DNA of 64,000 nt from DASYTH01 sp035762905 (GCF_035762905.1 NZ_DASUCC010000032.1:10776-74775); one strand, 5' to 3'; numbered from the stretch's first letter, positions 9,919 through 19,580 are shown. Made by a program: numbers and translations. The notes: a model not told the origin generated them from the letters alone.

Positions 9919-11025
9919 ATGACGAGGCGCAGGAAATGGGGCCCGATCGGGGTCACCGCCGGGTTGACGCTGACCTTCGCCGTCCTGCTGGGCATCGGCA
10001 CCGTCCGCCCGGACGCCGGCGGCACCCCGGCACCCACGATCAGCGCGGCCCAACCCGCCGCCGGCCCGCCCTGGCTGCGCCGCTACGCCCCGGACGAGCT
10101 TCCGCCTCAGTTCGTGCTGTTCTCCTTCGACGGCGCCGGTTCGCACGCGCACTGGGAACGGATCCGCACCGCGGCGAAGTCGTCGAACGCGCACGTCACC
10201 GCGTTCCTGTCCGGCGTGTATCTGCTCCCCGACGCCCGCGCCACCGAGTACACCGCGCCCGGCGGGCGCCCCGGCATGTCCGCCATCGGCTTCGGTGGCA
10301 CGCCCGACGACGTCGACACCCTCGTCACCGACCTCAACCAGGCCCGCTCCGCCGGCCACGAGATCGCCAGCCACTACAACGGCCACTACTGCAAGGGCGT
10401 CGAGCCCGCCACCGCCTGGACCACGCCGGACTGGACCGCCGAGTTGGACCAGTTCCTGCGCCTGCTCGACACCGCCCCCGGCCTCGAGGTCGATCGCGAG
10501 CACATCAAGGGAGCCCGCACCCCGTGCCTGGACGCCCACCCGGGGGCGGTGCTTCCGGTCCTCGCCAAGCACGGCATGAGCTACGACGCCAGTCAGCTGT
10601 CCGAGGGCCTGGCCTGGCCGGTGCTCCGCGACGGCGTCTGGCAGTTCTGGGTCCCCCAGGTCCGCGTCCCGGCGCTGAAGAATCGGCGGGTCATCCTGAT
10701 GGACTACAACCTGTCCCAGGCGATGAACCGCGCCAAGGACGAACCCGGCCGCGCCGAGGAGTTCGCCACCATCGCGCTGGACACCTACCGCTCCGCCTAC
10801 CAGTCCGCCCTGGCCGGCAACCGCGCCCCGCTGGTCGTCGGCACTCACTTCACCGACTGGTCCGGCGACGCCTTCACCCTCGCCACCGAACGCTTCATGG
10901 CCGAGGTCTGCACCAAGCCCGAGACCGTCTGCGCCACCTACTCCGAGGTCATCGACTGGATGCTGCGCCAGAACCCCGCGGTCCTCGACGCCCTCCGCGC
11001 CCTCCCCCAACCCGAAGCCACCTGA
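9919..11025 (+). CDS. Secreted polysaccharide deacetylase-like protein
   Basis: 368-residue protein with an N-terminal membrane anchor or signal (RRRKWGPIGVTAGLTLTFAVLLGIG, quoted in part) after a basic start. The NodB-like features are FSFDGAG (motif 1, catalytic/metal Asp), GHEIASHYNGH (metal His pair) and GARTPC (motif 3). Such enzymes remove acetyl groups from cell-wall or extracellular glycans; the substrate cannot be told. The ATG chosen directly precedes the basic, hydrophobic signal and has GAGGA just upstream; 43 upstream in-frame codons are not protein-like. Confidence 0.75.
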   Translation: MTRRRKWGPIGVTAGLTLTFAVLLGIGTVRPDAGGTPAPTISAAQPAAGPPWLRRYAPDELPPQFVLFSFDGAGSHAHWERIRTAAKSSNAHVTAFLSGVYLLPDARATEYTAPGGRPGMSAIGFGGTPDDVDTLVTDLNQARSAGHEIASHYNGHYCKGVEPATAWTTPDWTAELDQFLRLLDTAPGLEVDREHIKGARTPCLDAHPGAVLPVLAKHGMSYDASQLSEGLAWPVLRDGVWQFWVPQVRVPALKNRRVILMDYNLSQAMNRAKDEPGRAEEFATIALDTYRSAYQSALAGNRAPLVVGTHFTDWSGDAFTLATERFMAEVCTKPETVCATYSEVIDWMLRQNPAVLDALRALPQPEAT

Positions 11026-11085
11026 CCAGCCCTCCCGAATGCCGACCGGATGCCGGGTGGGGTTGATCGATGGGAGGCTCTGGGC

Positions 11086-13080
11086 ATGGCGACGTATCTG
11101 GTGACCGGGGCGACCGGGCTGATCGGCCGGCACTTCCTGGCGGAGCTGCTGTCCAGGGCGGACACCGAGCGGGTCTGGCTGGTGGTCCGGGAGCAGTCGC
11201 GGGAACGGCTGGCCACGCTGGCCGAGCGGTGGCCGCACCCGGAGAGGATCAGAACCGTGGTCGCGGACATCCGCACCCCGGGCCTGGGGATCCCGCCGGA
11301 GCGGCTCGAGCCGCTCGGCGGGGTCGATCACGTCGTGCACCTGGCCGCGCACTACGACCTGACGGCGGACGACGAGACCGCTGCCGTGGCCAACATCGAG
11401 GGAACCGAGAACGTGATCGCGCTGGCGGCCACCCTCGGCGCCGGGTGCCTGCACCACATCTCCTCGGTCGCGGTGGCCGGCGACTTCCACGGCCGGTTCA
11501 CCGAGGACATGTTCGACGCCGGGCAGCGGCTGGTGACCGCGTACCACCGCACCAAGTTCGAGGCCGAGCGGCTGGTCCGGGCCCAGTCCGCGGTGCCATG
11601 GCGGATCTACCGGCCCTCGGTCGTGGTCGGCCACTCGCAGACCGGCGAGATGTGCAAGACCGACGGTCCGTACTACCTGTTCCCCGCGCTGGCCCGACTG
11701 GCCGCGCTGCCCGCCGCGCCGGTCCTGGTCCTGCCCGACATCGGCGACACCAACATCGTCCCGGTCGACTACGTGGCCAAGGCACTTGCCCACCTGGTCG
11801 ACCAACCCGGCCTGGACGGACGCACCTTCCACCTGGTCAACCCCGAACCGCAGCCGGTCCGCGAGGTCTACAACGCCTTCGCCAGGGCCGCGGGCGCACC
11901 GGTGTCCGCGGTCGGCCTCGGGCAACGGCTGAGCGGTCCGCTGGTCGGGCTGGCCCGGCTGGCCGAGCACGTGCCCGGGGTGACGATCGCCAGGGACGCC
12001 GTGCTCGACCGGCTCGGCATCCCGCCGGAGATCCTGCGCACGCTCACCTTCCGTCCGCGGTTCGACTCCGCCGAGACCCGCGCCGCGCTGGCCGGCAGCG
12101 GGCTGGAGGTGCCGGCGCTGCCCAGCTACGCCACCGCGCTCTGGCGGTACTGGCGCACGCACCTCGATCCGTTCCGGGCCCGCCGCAACGGCAGCCGTGG
12201 GCGGCTGGCCGGGCGCCGCATCGTGATCACCGGTGCCTCGTCGGGCATCGGCCGGGCGACCGCGCTCAAGGTGGCCGCGGCCGGCGCGGTGCCGCTGCTG
12301 GTCGCCCGCCGGGCCGCCGAGTTGGAGGAGGTCCGCGCGGAGATCGAGGCGGCCGGCGGGAATGCCGCGGTCTACCCGTGCGACCTTTCCGACGGCGAGT
12401 CGGTGGACAAGCTGGTCGAGCGGATGCTCACCGAGCAGCCCAGCGTGGACATGCTGGTGAACAACGCCGGCCGGTCCATCCGCCGCTCGGTGCTGGCCTC
12501 CTGCGACCGCATGCACGACTACGAGCGGTCCATGGCGATCAACTACTTCGGGCCGGTGCGGCTGATCCTCGGGCTGCTGCCGCACATGGTCGAACGGCGG
12601 TACGGGCACATCGTCAACGTCTCGTCCATGGGCGTGCAGGGCATCGCCCCCCGGTTCTCCGCCTACGTGGCGTCCAAGGCGGCGCTGGACTACTTCAGCC
12701 GGGTCGCCGCGACCGAGACGCACGGCGCCGGGATCACCTGGACCACCGTGCACATGCCGCTGGTGCGCACCCCGATGATCCGGCCGACGCCGATCTACGA
12801 CGCGCTGCCGGCCCGGTCGCCCGAGCAGGGCGCGGAGCTGGTGCTGGCCGCGCTGCGCAGGCGACCCAAACAGATCGGCACGCCGACCGGGTACCTGATC
12901 CAGGCCGCGTACGCGCTGGCGCCCGGCATGGTGGACGCGGTCGCCTACCAGGGCTACCGGATCTTCCCCGACTCGCCCGCGGCCGGCGGCGCCGGCGGGG
13001 CCAGACTCGGCAAGGGTGAACGGCATCTGTCCGCGGCGGCCACGGCGCTGGCCCGCCTGACGAAAGGCTTCCACTGGTGA
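11086..13080 (+). CDS. Two-domain SDR protein, fatty acyl-CoA reductase-like
   Basis: 664-residue fusion of two Rossmann dehydrogenases. The N-terminal half has GATGLIGRHF at residues 7-16 and YHRTKFEAE, the extended-SDR/Male-sterility type that reduces acyl-CoA. The C-terminal half has GASSGIGRA near residue 385, NNAGRS and the catalytic YVASK (Tyr about 527), a classical SDR. The same arrangement is found in mycobacterial FcrA/AcrA1-type fatty acyl-CoA reductases used in wax ester formation, so reduction of long acyl chains is the best guess. The ATG is just before MATYLVTGATG. It overlaps the next gene by GTGA. Confidence 0.8.
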   Translation: MATYLVTGATGLIGRHFLAELLSRADTERVWLVVREQSRERLATLAERWPHPERIRTVVADIRTPGLGIPPERLEPLGGVDHVVHLAAHYDLTADDETAAVANIEGTENVIALAATLGAGCLHHISSVAVAGDFHGRFTEDMFDAGQRLVTAYHRTKFEAERLVRAQSAVPWRIYRPSVVVGHSQTGEMCKTDGPYYLFPALARLAALPAAPVLVLPDIGDTNIVPVDYVAKALAHLVDQPGLDGRTFHLVNPEPQPVREVYNAFARAAGAPVSAVGLGQRLSGPLVGLARLAEHVPGVTIARDAVLDRLGIPPEILRTLTFRPRFDSAETRAALAGSGLEVPALPSYATALWRYWRTHLDPFRARRNGSRGRLAGRRIVITGASSGIGRATALKVAAAGAVPLLVARRAAELEEVRAEIEAAGGNAAVYPCDLSDGESVDKLVERMLTEQPSVDMLVNNAGRSIRRSVLASCDRMHDYERSMAINYFGPVRLILGLLPHMVERRYGHIVNVSSMGVQGIAPRFSAYVASKAALDYFSRVAATETHGAGITWTTVHMPLVRTPMIRPTPIYDALPARSPEQGAELVLAALRRRPKQIGTPTGYLIQAAYALAPGMVDAVAYQGYRIFPDSPAAGGAGGARLGKGERHLSAAATALARLTKGFHW

Positions 13081-13427
13081 TCACCGGCGCACACACGATC
13101 TTCTACGCCACCGACGCGGCGGCGGCCCGGGCGTTCCTGCGGGACACGCTCGGACTGTCCAACGTGGACGCCGGGGACGGGTGGCTGATCTTCAAGTCGC
13201 CGCCCGCCGAGCTGGCCGTGCACCCGTCCGGCGCGGTCACCCAGGAGTTCTACCTGATGTGCGACGACATCGAGAAGACCGTCGCGGAGCTGACCGCGAA
13301 GGGGGTGGAGTTCACCGGCGAGATCAGCGACCAGGGCTGGGGCCTGCTCACCACGCTGCGGGTGCCCGGCGCCGGCGAGATGGGTCTGTACCAGCCACGT
13401 CACCCCACCGCGTACAACCTGAGCTGA
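13077..13427 (+). CDS. VOC (glyoxalase/bleomycin-resistance fold) family protein
   Basis: 116-residue single-domain VOC protein. Visible fold signs are FYATDAAAARAFLRDTLGL at the start and the C-terminal RVPGAGEMGLYQPRHP. The GTG start overlaps the stop of the two-domain SDR gene by 4 bases, so the two are translated together and probably act on related metabolites. Reaction unknown. Confidence 0.82.
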   Translation: MITGAHTIFYATDAAAARAFLRDTLGLSNVDAGDGWLIFKSPPAELAVHPSGAVTQEFYLMCDDIEKTVAELTAKGVEFTGEISDQGWGLLTTLRVPGAGEMGLYQPRHPTAYNLS

Positions 13428-13477
13428 GGACCACCCGGGATCGTGTCGGGCTCACCGGTTCCGAGTACGGTCGCAGA

Positions 13478-14434
13478 ATGGCACTCGGTGAGGATCCGAC
13501 ACCCGACGCAGCGACCACGTTTCCCGTGGTACGCCATGGTTACGACCGGCACCAGGTGAACAAGCATCTGCAGCGCTGCAAGGCCGAGCAGGATCAGCTG
13601 CGGGTGCGAAACCAGGAGCTGGGCACCCAGCTCGACGCGGCGCGGGGGGAGATCGCGGCGCTCAACAGGCGGCTGGCCACGCCGGCACCCGTGCCCGGGC
13701 CCCGGCCGGTGCCCCCGGGTTCGAACGCCCCCGCGCACCCCGGTCCGAACGCCCCGATGCCGGGACCGGACCACCGGGACGAGCGCACCGCCCGGACCGT
13801 GGCGGTGGCCAAGTCCCAGGCCACCGAGATCCTCGCCCGGGCCCAGGCGGCGGCCGAGGACACCTGGGCGGCCGCCGAGCAGGCATCGGCGGAGCTGCGC
13901 CAGCGCTACCAGGCGGTGCTGGCCGATGTGGACCGCCAGCACCAGGAGCTGCACGCCGCGCACGAGAGCATCATGGCCTCCGCCCGGACCAGGTCCGAGG
14001 AGATGACCACGGCCGCGGAGCGGCGCCGGATGGAGATCGACGCCGTGGCCGAGCGGGACCGGATCCGGATCGACCGGGAGTTCTCCGAGTCGATGAACGC
14101 CAAACGGGAGGCGCTGCGCAAGGAGCTCGATGCCCGGCGGTCGGCCGTCGAGGCGGACACCGAGCGCCGGGTCCGCGAGGCCGACGAGGAGGCCAAGCGC
14201 CGGGTCCGCGAGGCGAGCGAGGAGGCCGACCGCCGGCTCACCTCCGCCAACGCCGAGCTGGACCGGCTCACCGCGCTGCGCGACCAGCTCGCCACCCAGC
14301 TCCGGGAGATCCAGCAGCTGGTCGAGCAGGTCACCACCACCCTGGCCCCGGCAGACGCCGAGCTGAACTTCGAGGACACCCTGCTGTTCCCGCCCGCCGT
14401 CCCGGCCGACGACAAGCGCACCCCCAAACGCTGA
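13478..14434 (+). CDS. DivIVA-like coiled-coil protein
   Basis: 318 residues. The N-terminus has FPVVRHGYDRHQVNKHLQRC, matching the DivIVA membrane-targeting pattern (GYD..QV..hL). A Pro-rich linker around residues 70-105 is followed by a very long charged coiled coil of Ala/Glu/Arg repeats (for example RRVREADEEAKRRVREASEE). Such proteins mark cell poles or septa and scaffold growth in actinobacteria. No ribosome site is seen before the ATG, but a TANNNT box (TACGGT) ends 6 bases before it, so a leaderless transcript is likely. Confidence 0.7.
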   Translation: MALGEDPTPDAATTFPVVRHGYDRHQVNKHLQRCKAEQDQLRVRNQELGTQLDAARGEIAALNRRLATPAPVPGPRPVPPGSNAPAHPGPNAPMPGPDHRDERTARTVAVAKSQATEILARAQAAAEDTWAAAEQASAELRQRYQAVLADVDRQHQELHAAHESIMASARTRSEEMTTAAERRRMEIDAVAERDRIRIDREFSESMNAKREALRKELDARRSAVEADTERRVREADEEAKRRVREASEEADRRLTSANAELDRLTALRDQLATQLREIQQLVEQVTTTLAPADAELNFEDTLLFPPAVPADDKRTPKR

Positions 14435-14602
14435 CCGGACGCCCCACACGCGAGCCCTGTCCAGTGGACCATCGCGTGAAGGTCTCGGCCCACCCAACGC
14501 AACCTCAGGGGCACCGTGACGCAACCCAGCCACGATCAACCCGCCAACCGCACCACCGGCTGGAACGCAACAACAGCAGTGAATCCCGGAGCGGCGGGAC
14601 TG

Positions 14603-15406
14603 TCATGCCGCGGTGTCCATGGTGGACCGGCCGCAGGTGGCGATGATCAGCTCGGCGATCCGCTCCGGGTCGTCACCCATCGGGATGTGGCCGCACCCGG
14701 GCAGCAGCACATGTTCGGCGTCCGGGAGCAGGGTCGCGGCGCGCCGGGCCTGGCGCGGCCACAAGATCCGGTCCCGGCTGCCCCACGCCACGGTGACCGG
14801 CACGACCGGCGCCGGGCTGGCGTAGACGTACCGCCGGCCGGCCCGGGCGACCAGGTCGAACGCGGTCGAGCCGACGAACGAGTCCAGATCGGCCCGGACC
14901 ATCTCGGCGGTGAGCCGGGACGGCCGGCCGAACAGCATGCCGGCGGCCAGCAGCCGGGTCAGCCGGACGTTGACGAACGCGGTGCGCAGCGCCGCCGGAG
15001 CCCGGCCGGACAGCCGCAGCGCGGTGAGCAGACCCAGCGCCCAGGCCCGGTCCCGCTGGTTCCAGAACCCGGCCGGGGCGAACGCGGTCGCCGAGCTGAC
15101 CAGACCCTGCCAGGCGAGCTCCAGCGCCAGCACCCCGCCGAGCGAGTTCCCGGCCACGTGCGGCCGGTCCAACCCCAGCTCGGCGAACATCTCGGCGGCC
15201 ATCGCGACCGCGGCCGGCATCGTGTAGTCCCGGTCCGGGAGCAACGGCGACCCACCGAACCCGGGCAGGTCGACGGCGATCACGTCGTGGTGCCCCGCCA
15301 GCAGGTCCAGCACCGGCTCCCAGGCTTGCCAGCGGTGGCCGATGCCGTGCATCAGCACCAGCGGGGCACCCCGGCCCCGGCGTTCGTAGACGACCTCGAT
15401 CGGCAT
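14603..15406 (-). CDS. Alpha/beta hydrolase
   Basis: 267 residues. Oxyanion motif HGIGHRWQAW, nucleophile elbow GNSLGG, acid in WGSRDRIL and catalytic His in PGCGHIPMGDDP complete a classical triad. The ATG chosen has GAGGGAG 6 bases upstream; the much longer in-frame upstream stretch overlaps the divergent ATPase gene and is not protein-like. Substrate unknown. It is divergent from ctpE with 97 bases between. Confidence 0.85.
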   Translation of the reverse strand: MPIEVVYERRGRGAPLVLMHGIGHRWQAWEPVLDLLAGHHDVIAVDLPGFGGSPLLPDRDYTMPAAVAMAAEMFAELGLDRPHVAGNSLGGVLALELAWQGLVSSATAFAPAGFWNQRDRAWALGLLTALRLSGRAPAALRTAFVNVRLTRLLAAGMLFGRPSRLTAEMVRADLDSFVGSTAFDLVARAGRRYVYASPAPVVPVTVAWGSRDRILWPRQARRAATLLPDAEHVLLPGCGHIPMGDDPERIAELIIATCGRSTMDTAA

Positions 15407-15503
15407 CGGCACTCCCTCGTGTCGGGCCCTACCCAACGGTAACAAGTCCGAACCGGAACAGCGCCCCACATCGGCCAGCTGGCTGCGCCTATCGTGAGGA
15501 ACC

Positions 15504-17885
15504 ATGTCATCAGGCCAAGTGCTCGCCGGACAGCTCGAGGCGGGACTGTCCCCCGACGAGGTCCGGCAACGGATCGCCGCCGGCCAGACCAACGACGTCC
15601 CCGCGCGGGCCAGCCGCAGCGTCGCCGAGATCGTCCGGGCCAACGTCTTCACCAGGATCAACGCCATCTTCGGCGTGCTGTTCGCGATCATCCTGGTGGT
15701 CGGCCCGATCCAGGACGGCCTGTTCGGCTGCCTGATCATCGTCAACAGCGCGATCGGCATGATCCAGGAGCTGCGCGCCAAGCGGACCCTGGAGCGGCTG
15801 GCCATCGTCGGGCAGGCCCGCCCCCGGGTCCGCCGCGTCTACGGCACCGAAACGGACACCCGCGAGCTGGCCCCCAACGAGGTCGTGCTGGACGACGTGA
15901 TCGAGCTGGGCCCGGGCGACAAGGTCGTGGTGGACGGCACGGTGCTGGCCGCCGAGGCGCTCGAGATCGACGAGTCGCTGCTCACCGGCGAGTCCGACCC
16001 GGTGGTCAAGCAGCCCGGTGATCAGGTCCTGTCCGGCAGCTTCGTGGTCGCCGGCAGCGGCCTGTACCGCGCGACCAAGGTCGGCCGGGACGCCTACGCC
16101 GCCAAGCTCGCCGAGGAGGCCAGCAAGTTCACCCTGGTCAACTCCGAGCTGCGCAACGGCATCAACAAGATCCTCAAGTTCATCACCTACCTGCTGGTGC
16201 CGGCCGGCGCGCTGACCATCTACAACCAGCTCGCCGGCGACGAGGCGCTGCCCGACGCCCTGCGCGGCATGGTGGCCGCGCTGGTGCCGATGGTGCCGGA
16301 GGGCCTGGTGCTGCTCACCAGCATCGCGTTCGCGGTCGGGGTGATCCGGCTCGGCAAGCGCCAGTGCCTGGTGCAGGAGCTGCCGGCGATCGAGGGCCTG
16401 GCCCGGGTGGACACGGTGTGCGCGGACAAGACCGGCACGCTGACCGAGAACGGCATGCGGTTGGCCGAGGTGCTGCCGATCGCCGAGACCGAGCCGCCCG
16501 GGCCGGTGCTGGCCGCGCTCGGCGCGGTCGACCCGCGGCCCAACGCCAGCCTGCAGGCGATCATCGAGGCGTTCCCGGACGGTCCGGGCTGGACGCCGAC
16601 CGCGGTCGCGCCGTTCTCCTCGGCCCGCAAGTGGAGCGGGGCCAGCTTCGACGGGCAGGGCAACTGGGTGCTCGGCGCCTCCGACGTACTGCTGCCCGAC
16701 GGCGACCCGGAGCGCGAGCGGGCCGAGCGGATCGGCGCGGGCGGCCTGCGGGTGCTGCTGCTCGGCATGGTGCCGCGACCGGTGGACGACCCGGAGGCGC
16801 CGGGCACGGTGACGCCGGTGGCGCTGGTGGTGCTCGAGCAGAAGATCCGCCCGGACGCCAAGGACACCCTGGACTACTTCGCCGAGCAGGACGTCACCGT
16901 GAAGGTGATCTCCGGGGACAACGCCGTGTCGGTCGGCGCGGTGGCCGCGTCGCTGGACCTGCCCAACGCCACGTCACCGGTGGACGCCAGGGAGCTGCCC
17001 GACGGCGCGGACGGGCTCGCCGACGAGGTCGAGCGGGCGACCGTGTTCGGCCGGGTCACTCCGGCGCAGAAGCGGGCCATGGTCGGCGCGCTGCAGTCCC
17101 GCGGGCACACGGTGGCGATGACCGGCGACGGGGTCAACGACGTGCTCGCCCTCAAGGACGCCGACATCGGGGTGGCGATGGGCGCGGGCAGCCCGGCGAC
17201 CCGGGCGGTGGCGCAGATCGTCCTGCTGGACAACAAGTTCGCCACGCTGCCGCACGTGGTGGCCGAGGGCCGCCGGGTGATCGGCAACATCGAGCGGGTC
17301 TCGAACCTGTTCCTCACCAAGACGGTCTACTCGGTACTGCTGGCCCTGATGATCGGTCTGGCCGGCGTGCCCTACCCGTTCCTGCCAAGGCACGTGTCGA
17401 TCATCGGCTGGTTCACCATCGGCGTGCCGGCGTTCTTCCTGGCCCTGGCGCCCAACCACGAGCGGGCCCGGACCGGGTTCGTCGCCCGGGTGATGCGGAT
17501 GGCGATCCCGGCCGGCGTCGTGGTCGCCGGCGCCACGTTCATCTCCTACCTGCTGGCCCGGCAGGACGCCGGCCCGGCCGAGGTGGAGCGGATCCAGGAC
17601 TCGACCACGGCGTACATGACGCTGGTCGCGATCGCGCTGTGGGTGCTGGCCATCATCGCCCGGCCGTACGTGTGGTGGAAGGTGATCCTGCTGGTCGGGA
17701 TGGTCGCGCTCTCGGCGCTGCCGCTGCTGGTCCCGTTCCTACGGGACTTCCTGGCGCTGGACCCGAGCGACTCCAGCCAGACCCTGATCGCGGCGATCTG
17801 CGCAGCGGTCGGGATCGTGATCATCGAGGTGATCTGGTGGCTGGACGGCGCGATCCGCCGCGAGAAACGGCAAGTGATCGGCTGA
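15504..17885 (+). CDS. ctpE: P-type ATPase, CtpE-like calcium transporter
   Basis: 793-residue HAD-superfamily ion pump. LLTGES (residues 160-164, dephosphorylation loop), DKTGT with the phosphorylated Asp at about 308, and TGDGVND at about 540 are intact. PMVPEGLVLLTSIAFAVGV is the ion-site helix. Length and order match mycobacterial CtpE (Rv0908), shown there to import calcium; I infer the same role. There are about ten hydrophobic helices, two pairs before the catalytic loop and six after. Downstream within 150 bases is a tRNA gene on the other strand. Confidence 0.9.
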   Translation: MSSGQVLAGQLEAGLSPDEVRQRIAAGQTNDVPARASRSVAEIVRANVFTRINAIFGVLFAIILVVGPIQDGLFGCLIIVNSAIGMIQELRAKRTLERLAIVGQARPRVRRVYGTETDTRELAPNEVVLDDVIELGPGDKVVVDGTVLAAEALEIDESLLTGESDPVVKQPGDQVLSGSFVVAGSGLYRATKVGRDAYAAKLAEEASKFTLVNSELRNGINKILKFITYLLVPAGALTIYNQLAGDEALPDALRGMVAALVPMVPEGLVLLTSIAFAVGVIRLGKRQCLVQELPAIEGLARVDTVCADKTGTLTENGMRLAEVLPIAETEPPGPVLAALGAVDPRPNASLQAIIEAFPDGPGWTPTAVAPFSSARKWSGASFDGQGNWVLGASDVLLPDGDPERERAERIGAGGLRVLLLGMVPRPVDDPEAPGTVTPVALVVLEQKIRPDAKDTLDYFAEQDVTVKVISGDNAVSVGAVAASLDLPNATSPVDARELPDGADGLADEVERATVFGRVTPAQKRAMVGALQSRGHTVAMTGDGVNDVLALKDADIGVAMGAGSPATRAVAQIVLLDNKFATLPHVVAEGRRVIGNIERVSNLFLTKTVYSVLLALMIGLAGVPYPFLPRHVSIIGWFTIGVPAFFLALAPNHERARTGFVARVMRMAIPAGVVVAGATFISYLLARQDAGPAEVERIQDSTTAYMTLVAIALWVLAIIARPYVWWKVILLVGMVALSALPLLVPFLRDFLALDPSDSSQTLIAAICAAVGIVIIEVIWWLDGAIRREKRQVIG

Positions 17886-18037
17886 TAACCATCCGTGCCG
17901 CAATTTTCGGCGGCGTTTGTTACCCGCGCGGAAATACTATGAGCACAGGATCGATTACCTTCCGTAAATGTCCAAATATGACTGTCCGAAACGGACCGAA
18001 CGCGGGGTGTGATCGACCCCGTCCGGAACACCGGATA

Positions 18038-18114
18038 TGGTGCCCCCGACCGGATTTGAACCGGCACTACACCCCTTTTAAGGGGGCTGCCTCTGCCAGT
18101 TGGGCTACGGGGGC
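18038..18114 (-). tRNA. Noncanonical tRNA, anticodon UAA, short variable loop (CCA encoded)
   Basis: Cloverleaf on the minus strand: acceptor GCCCCCG/CGGGGGC, discriminator A, encoded CCA, D-arm GCCC...AGGC with a terminal C-A mismatch, anticodon stem GCCCC/GGGGT with loop CTTAAAA, variable loop GTAGT, T-arm GCCGG-TTCAAAT-CCGGT. The anticodon is UAA, which reads UUA leucine codons. Normal tRNA-Leu has a long variable arm; this one does not, so it is not bldA-like. Either it charges an unusual amino acid or it is a regulatory or decayed tRNA. A possible -10 (TAGGAT) lies 7 bases upstream; no good -35. Confidence 0.72.
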
Positions 18115-18257
18115 AGGCGAATCCTAGGACGTGAACATGCTGCTCGGGGCCACTTTTGTGCAACTGCGCTCGGTGGCCCAGCGCACAATGGGCCGTTTAG
18201 CGCCGAATGCACTCGGTGACGTCCGTCGATTGGACCAGTCAGACAGTTCTAGAGGTA

Positions 18258-19580
18258 TCAGCTTTCTGACACTCTGGCAAACTCCGCTCGGGGATTGCTG
18301 ATCTGACCCATCGAGACCACCTCACGCCGGAACAGACCACCGAGTAACCAGTCGGCAACCACGCGTGCTTTCCGGTTGAAGGTGGGCACGCGGGCGACGT
18401 GGTATCCGCGGTGCGCCGCCCAGGCGAGGAAACCCTTCAACTTGATGTTGTAGATGTCCGCCACGCCCTTGTGCAGGCCCAGGCTCGCCACCGAGCCGGC
18501 GTTGCGGTGCCGGTACGGCTTGAGCGGATGGTCACGCAGCGACGCCACGATGTTCTTGGCCAGCCGGTGCGCCTGACGCACGGCGTGCTGGGCGTTGGGC
18601 TGGCAGAGCGCGTTCGGGTCCTCGGCGATCCGCGCCAGGTCGGGCACGGCGGCGTTGTCCCCCGCCGTCCACACGCCCGGCCGGTCCACGACCTGGAGCT
18701 CGGCGGTGGCCCTGACCCGGCCCCGCTCGTCCAGCGGCAGGTCCGACCCGGTGAGCACCGGGTTGGCCTTCACCCCGGCCGTCCAGACGATCGTGTCGCT
18801 GTCGAACTCGGTGCCGTCGGAGAGCACCACGTGCCCGTCCTCGAACGACTTCGCCAGCGTCGACAGGTAGACCTCGATGCCGCGCTGCTCCAGCTGCAGC
18901 ACGGTGTAGACGCCGAGGCTCTCGCGCACCTCGGGCAGGATCCGCCCGGCGGCCTCGACCAGTACCCAGCGCAGATCCGACGGCTGGATGTTCTCGTAGT
19001 AGCGGGTGGCGAACCGGGCCATGTCCTCCAGCTCGCCGAGCGCCTCGATGCCGGCGAACCCGCCGCCGACGAAGGTGAAGGTGAGCAGCTTGCGGCGCCG
19101 CTCGGGGTCCTCGGTGACGGCCGCCTCGTCCAGCTTGGCCAGCACGTGGTTGCGCAGGTAGATCGCCTCGCCGATGGTGCGGAACGCGATGCCCCGCTCG
19201 GCCAGCCCCGGAACGGGCATCAGCCGGGCGACCGCGCCGAGCGCCACGACCAGCACGTCGTACTCGACCTCGTCGTGGGTCCCGTCCGGCCGCTCGACGG
19301 TCACGGTCCTGCGGTGGTCCTCGATCCGGGCGACCCGGACGTTGAGCACGTGGCAGCGCTTGAGCACGCGCCGCAGCGGAACCACCACGTGCCGCGGCTC
19401 GATCGCGCCGCCGGCCGCCTCGGGCAGGAACGGCTGGTAGGTCATGTGCGGCTGCGGCTCGATCACCGTCACGGACGCCTCACCGGCCCGCAACCTGCGC
19501 TGCAGGCCGAGTGCGGTGTACAGGCCGACGTATCCGCCGCCCAGGATCACGATCCGGGTGGGTGTCGACTTCTGCGCCAT
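18258..19580 (-). CDS. NAD(P)/FAD-dependent oxidoreductase, NDH-2-like
   Basis: 440 residues with two dinucleotide folds: VILGGGYVGLYTAL near the N-terminus (FAD) and FTFVGGGFAGIEALGELEDMA in the middle (NADH). GDNAAVPD is the C-terminal FAD motif, and the C-terminal part is amphipathic, suiting monotopic membrane binding. Type II NADH dehydrogenases pass electrons from NADH to menaquinone without pumping, parallel to complex I. The start MAQKSTPTR was preferred to an ATG-like codon ten residues upstream because the fold begins right after it. Could also be a related sulfide- or ferredoxin-type enzyme. Confidence 0.8.
   Translation of the reverse strand: MAQKSTPTRIVILGGGYVGLYTALGLQRRLRAGEASVTVIEPQPHMTYQPFLPEAAGGAIEPRHVVVPLRRVLKRCHVLNVRVARIEDHRRTVTVERPDGTHDEVEYDVLVVALGAVARLMPVPGLAERGIAFRTIGEAIYLRNHVLAKLDEAAVTEDPERRRKLLTFTFVGGGFAGIEALGELEDMARFATRYYENIQPSDLRWVLVEAAGRILPEVRESLGVYTVLQLEQRGIEVYLSTLAKSFEDGHVVLSDGTEFDSDTIVWTAGVKANPVLTGSDLPLDERGRVRATAELQVVDRPGVWTAGDNAAVPDLARIAEDPNALCQPNAQHAVRQAHRLAKNIVASLRDHPLKPYRHRNAGSVASLGLHKGVADIYNIKLKGFLAWAAHRGYHVARVPTFNRKARVVADWLLGGLFRREVVSMGQISNPRAEFARVSES

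Noticed and set aside
9859..13074. Very long open frame on the minus strand opposite the deacetylase and SDR genes
   Set aside because: Arg/Gly/His/Gln-rich composition without motifs; it is the usual antisense shadow of GC-rich codon bias, while the plus-strand genes have clear domains.
18038..18114. bldA, the normal tRNA-Leu(UUA)
   Set aside because: The variable region is 5 bases, whereas bldA has a long class II arm.
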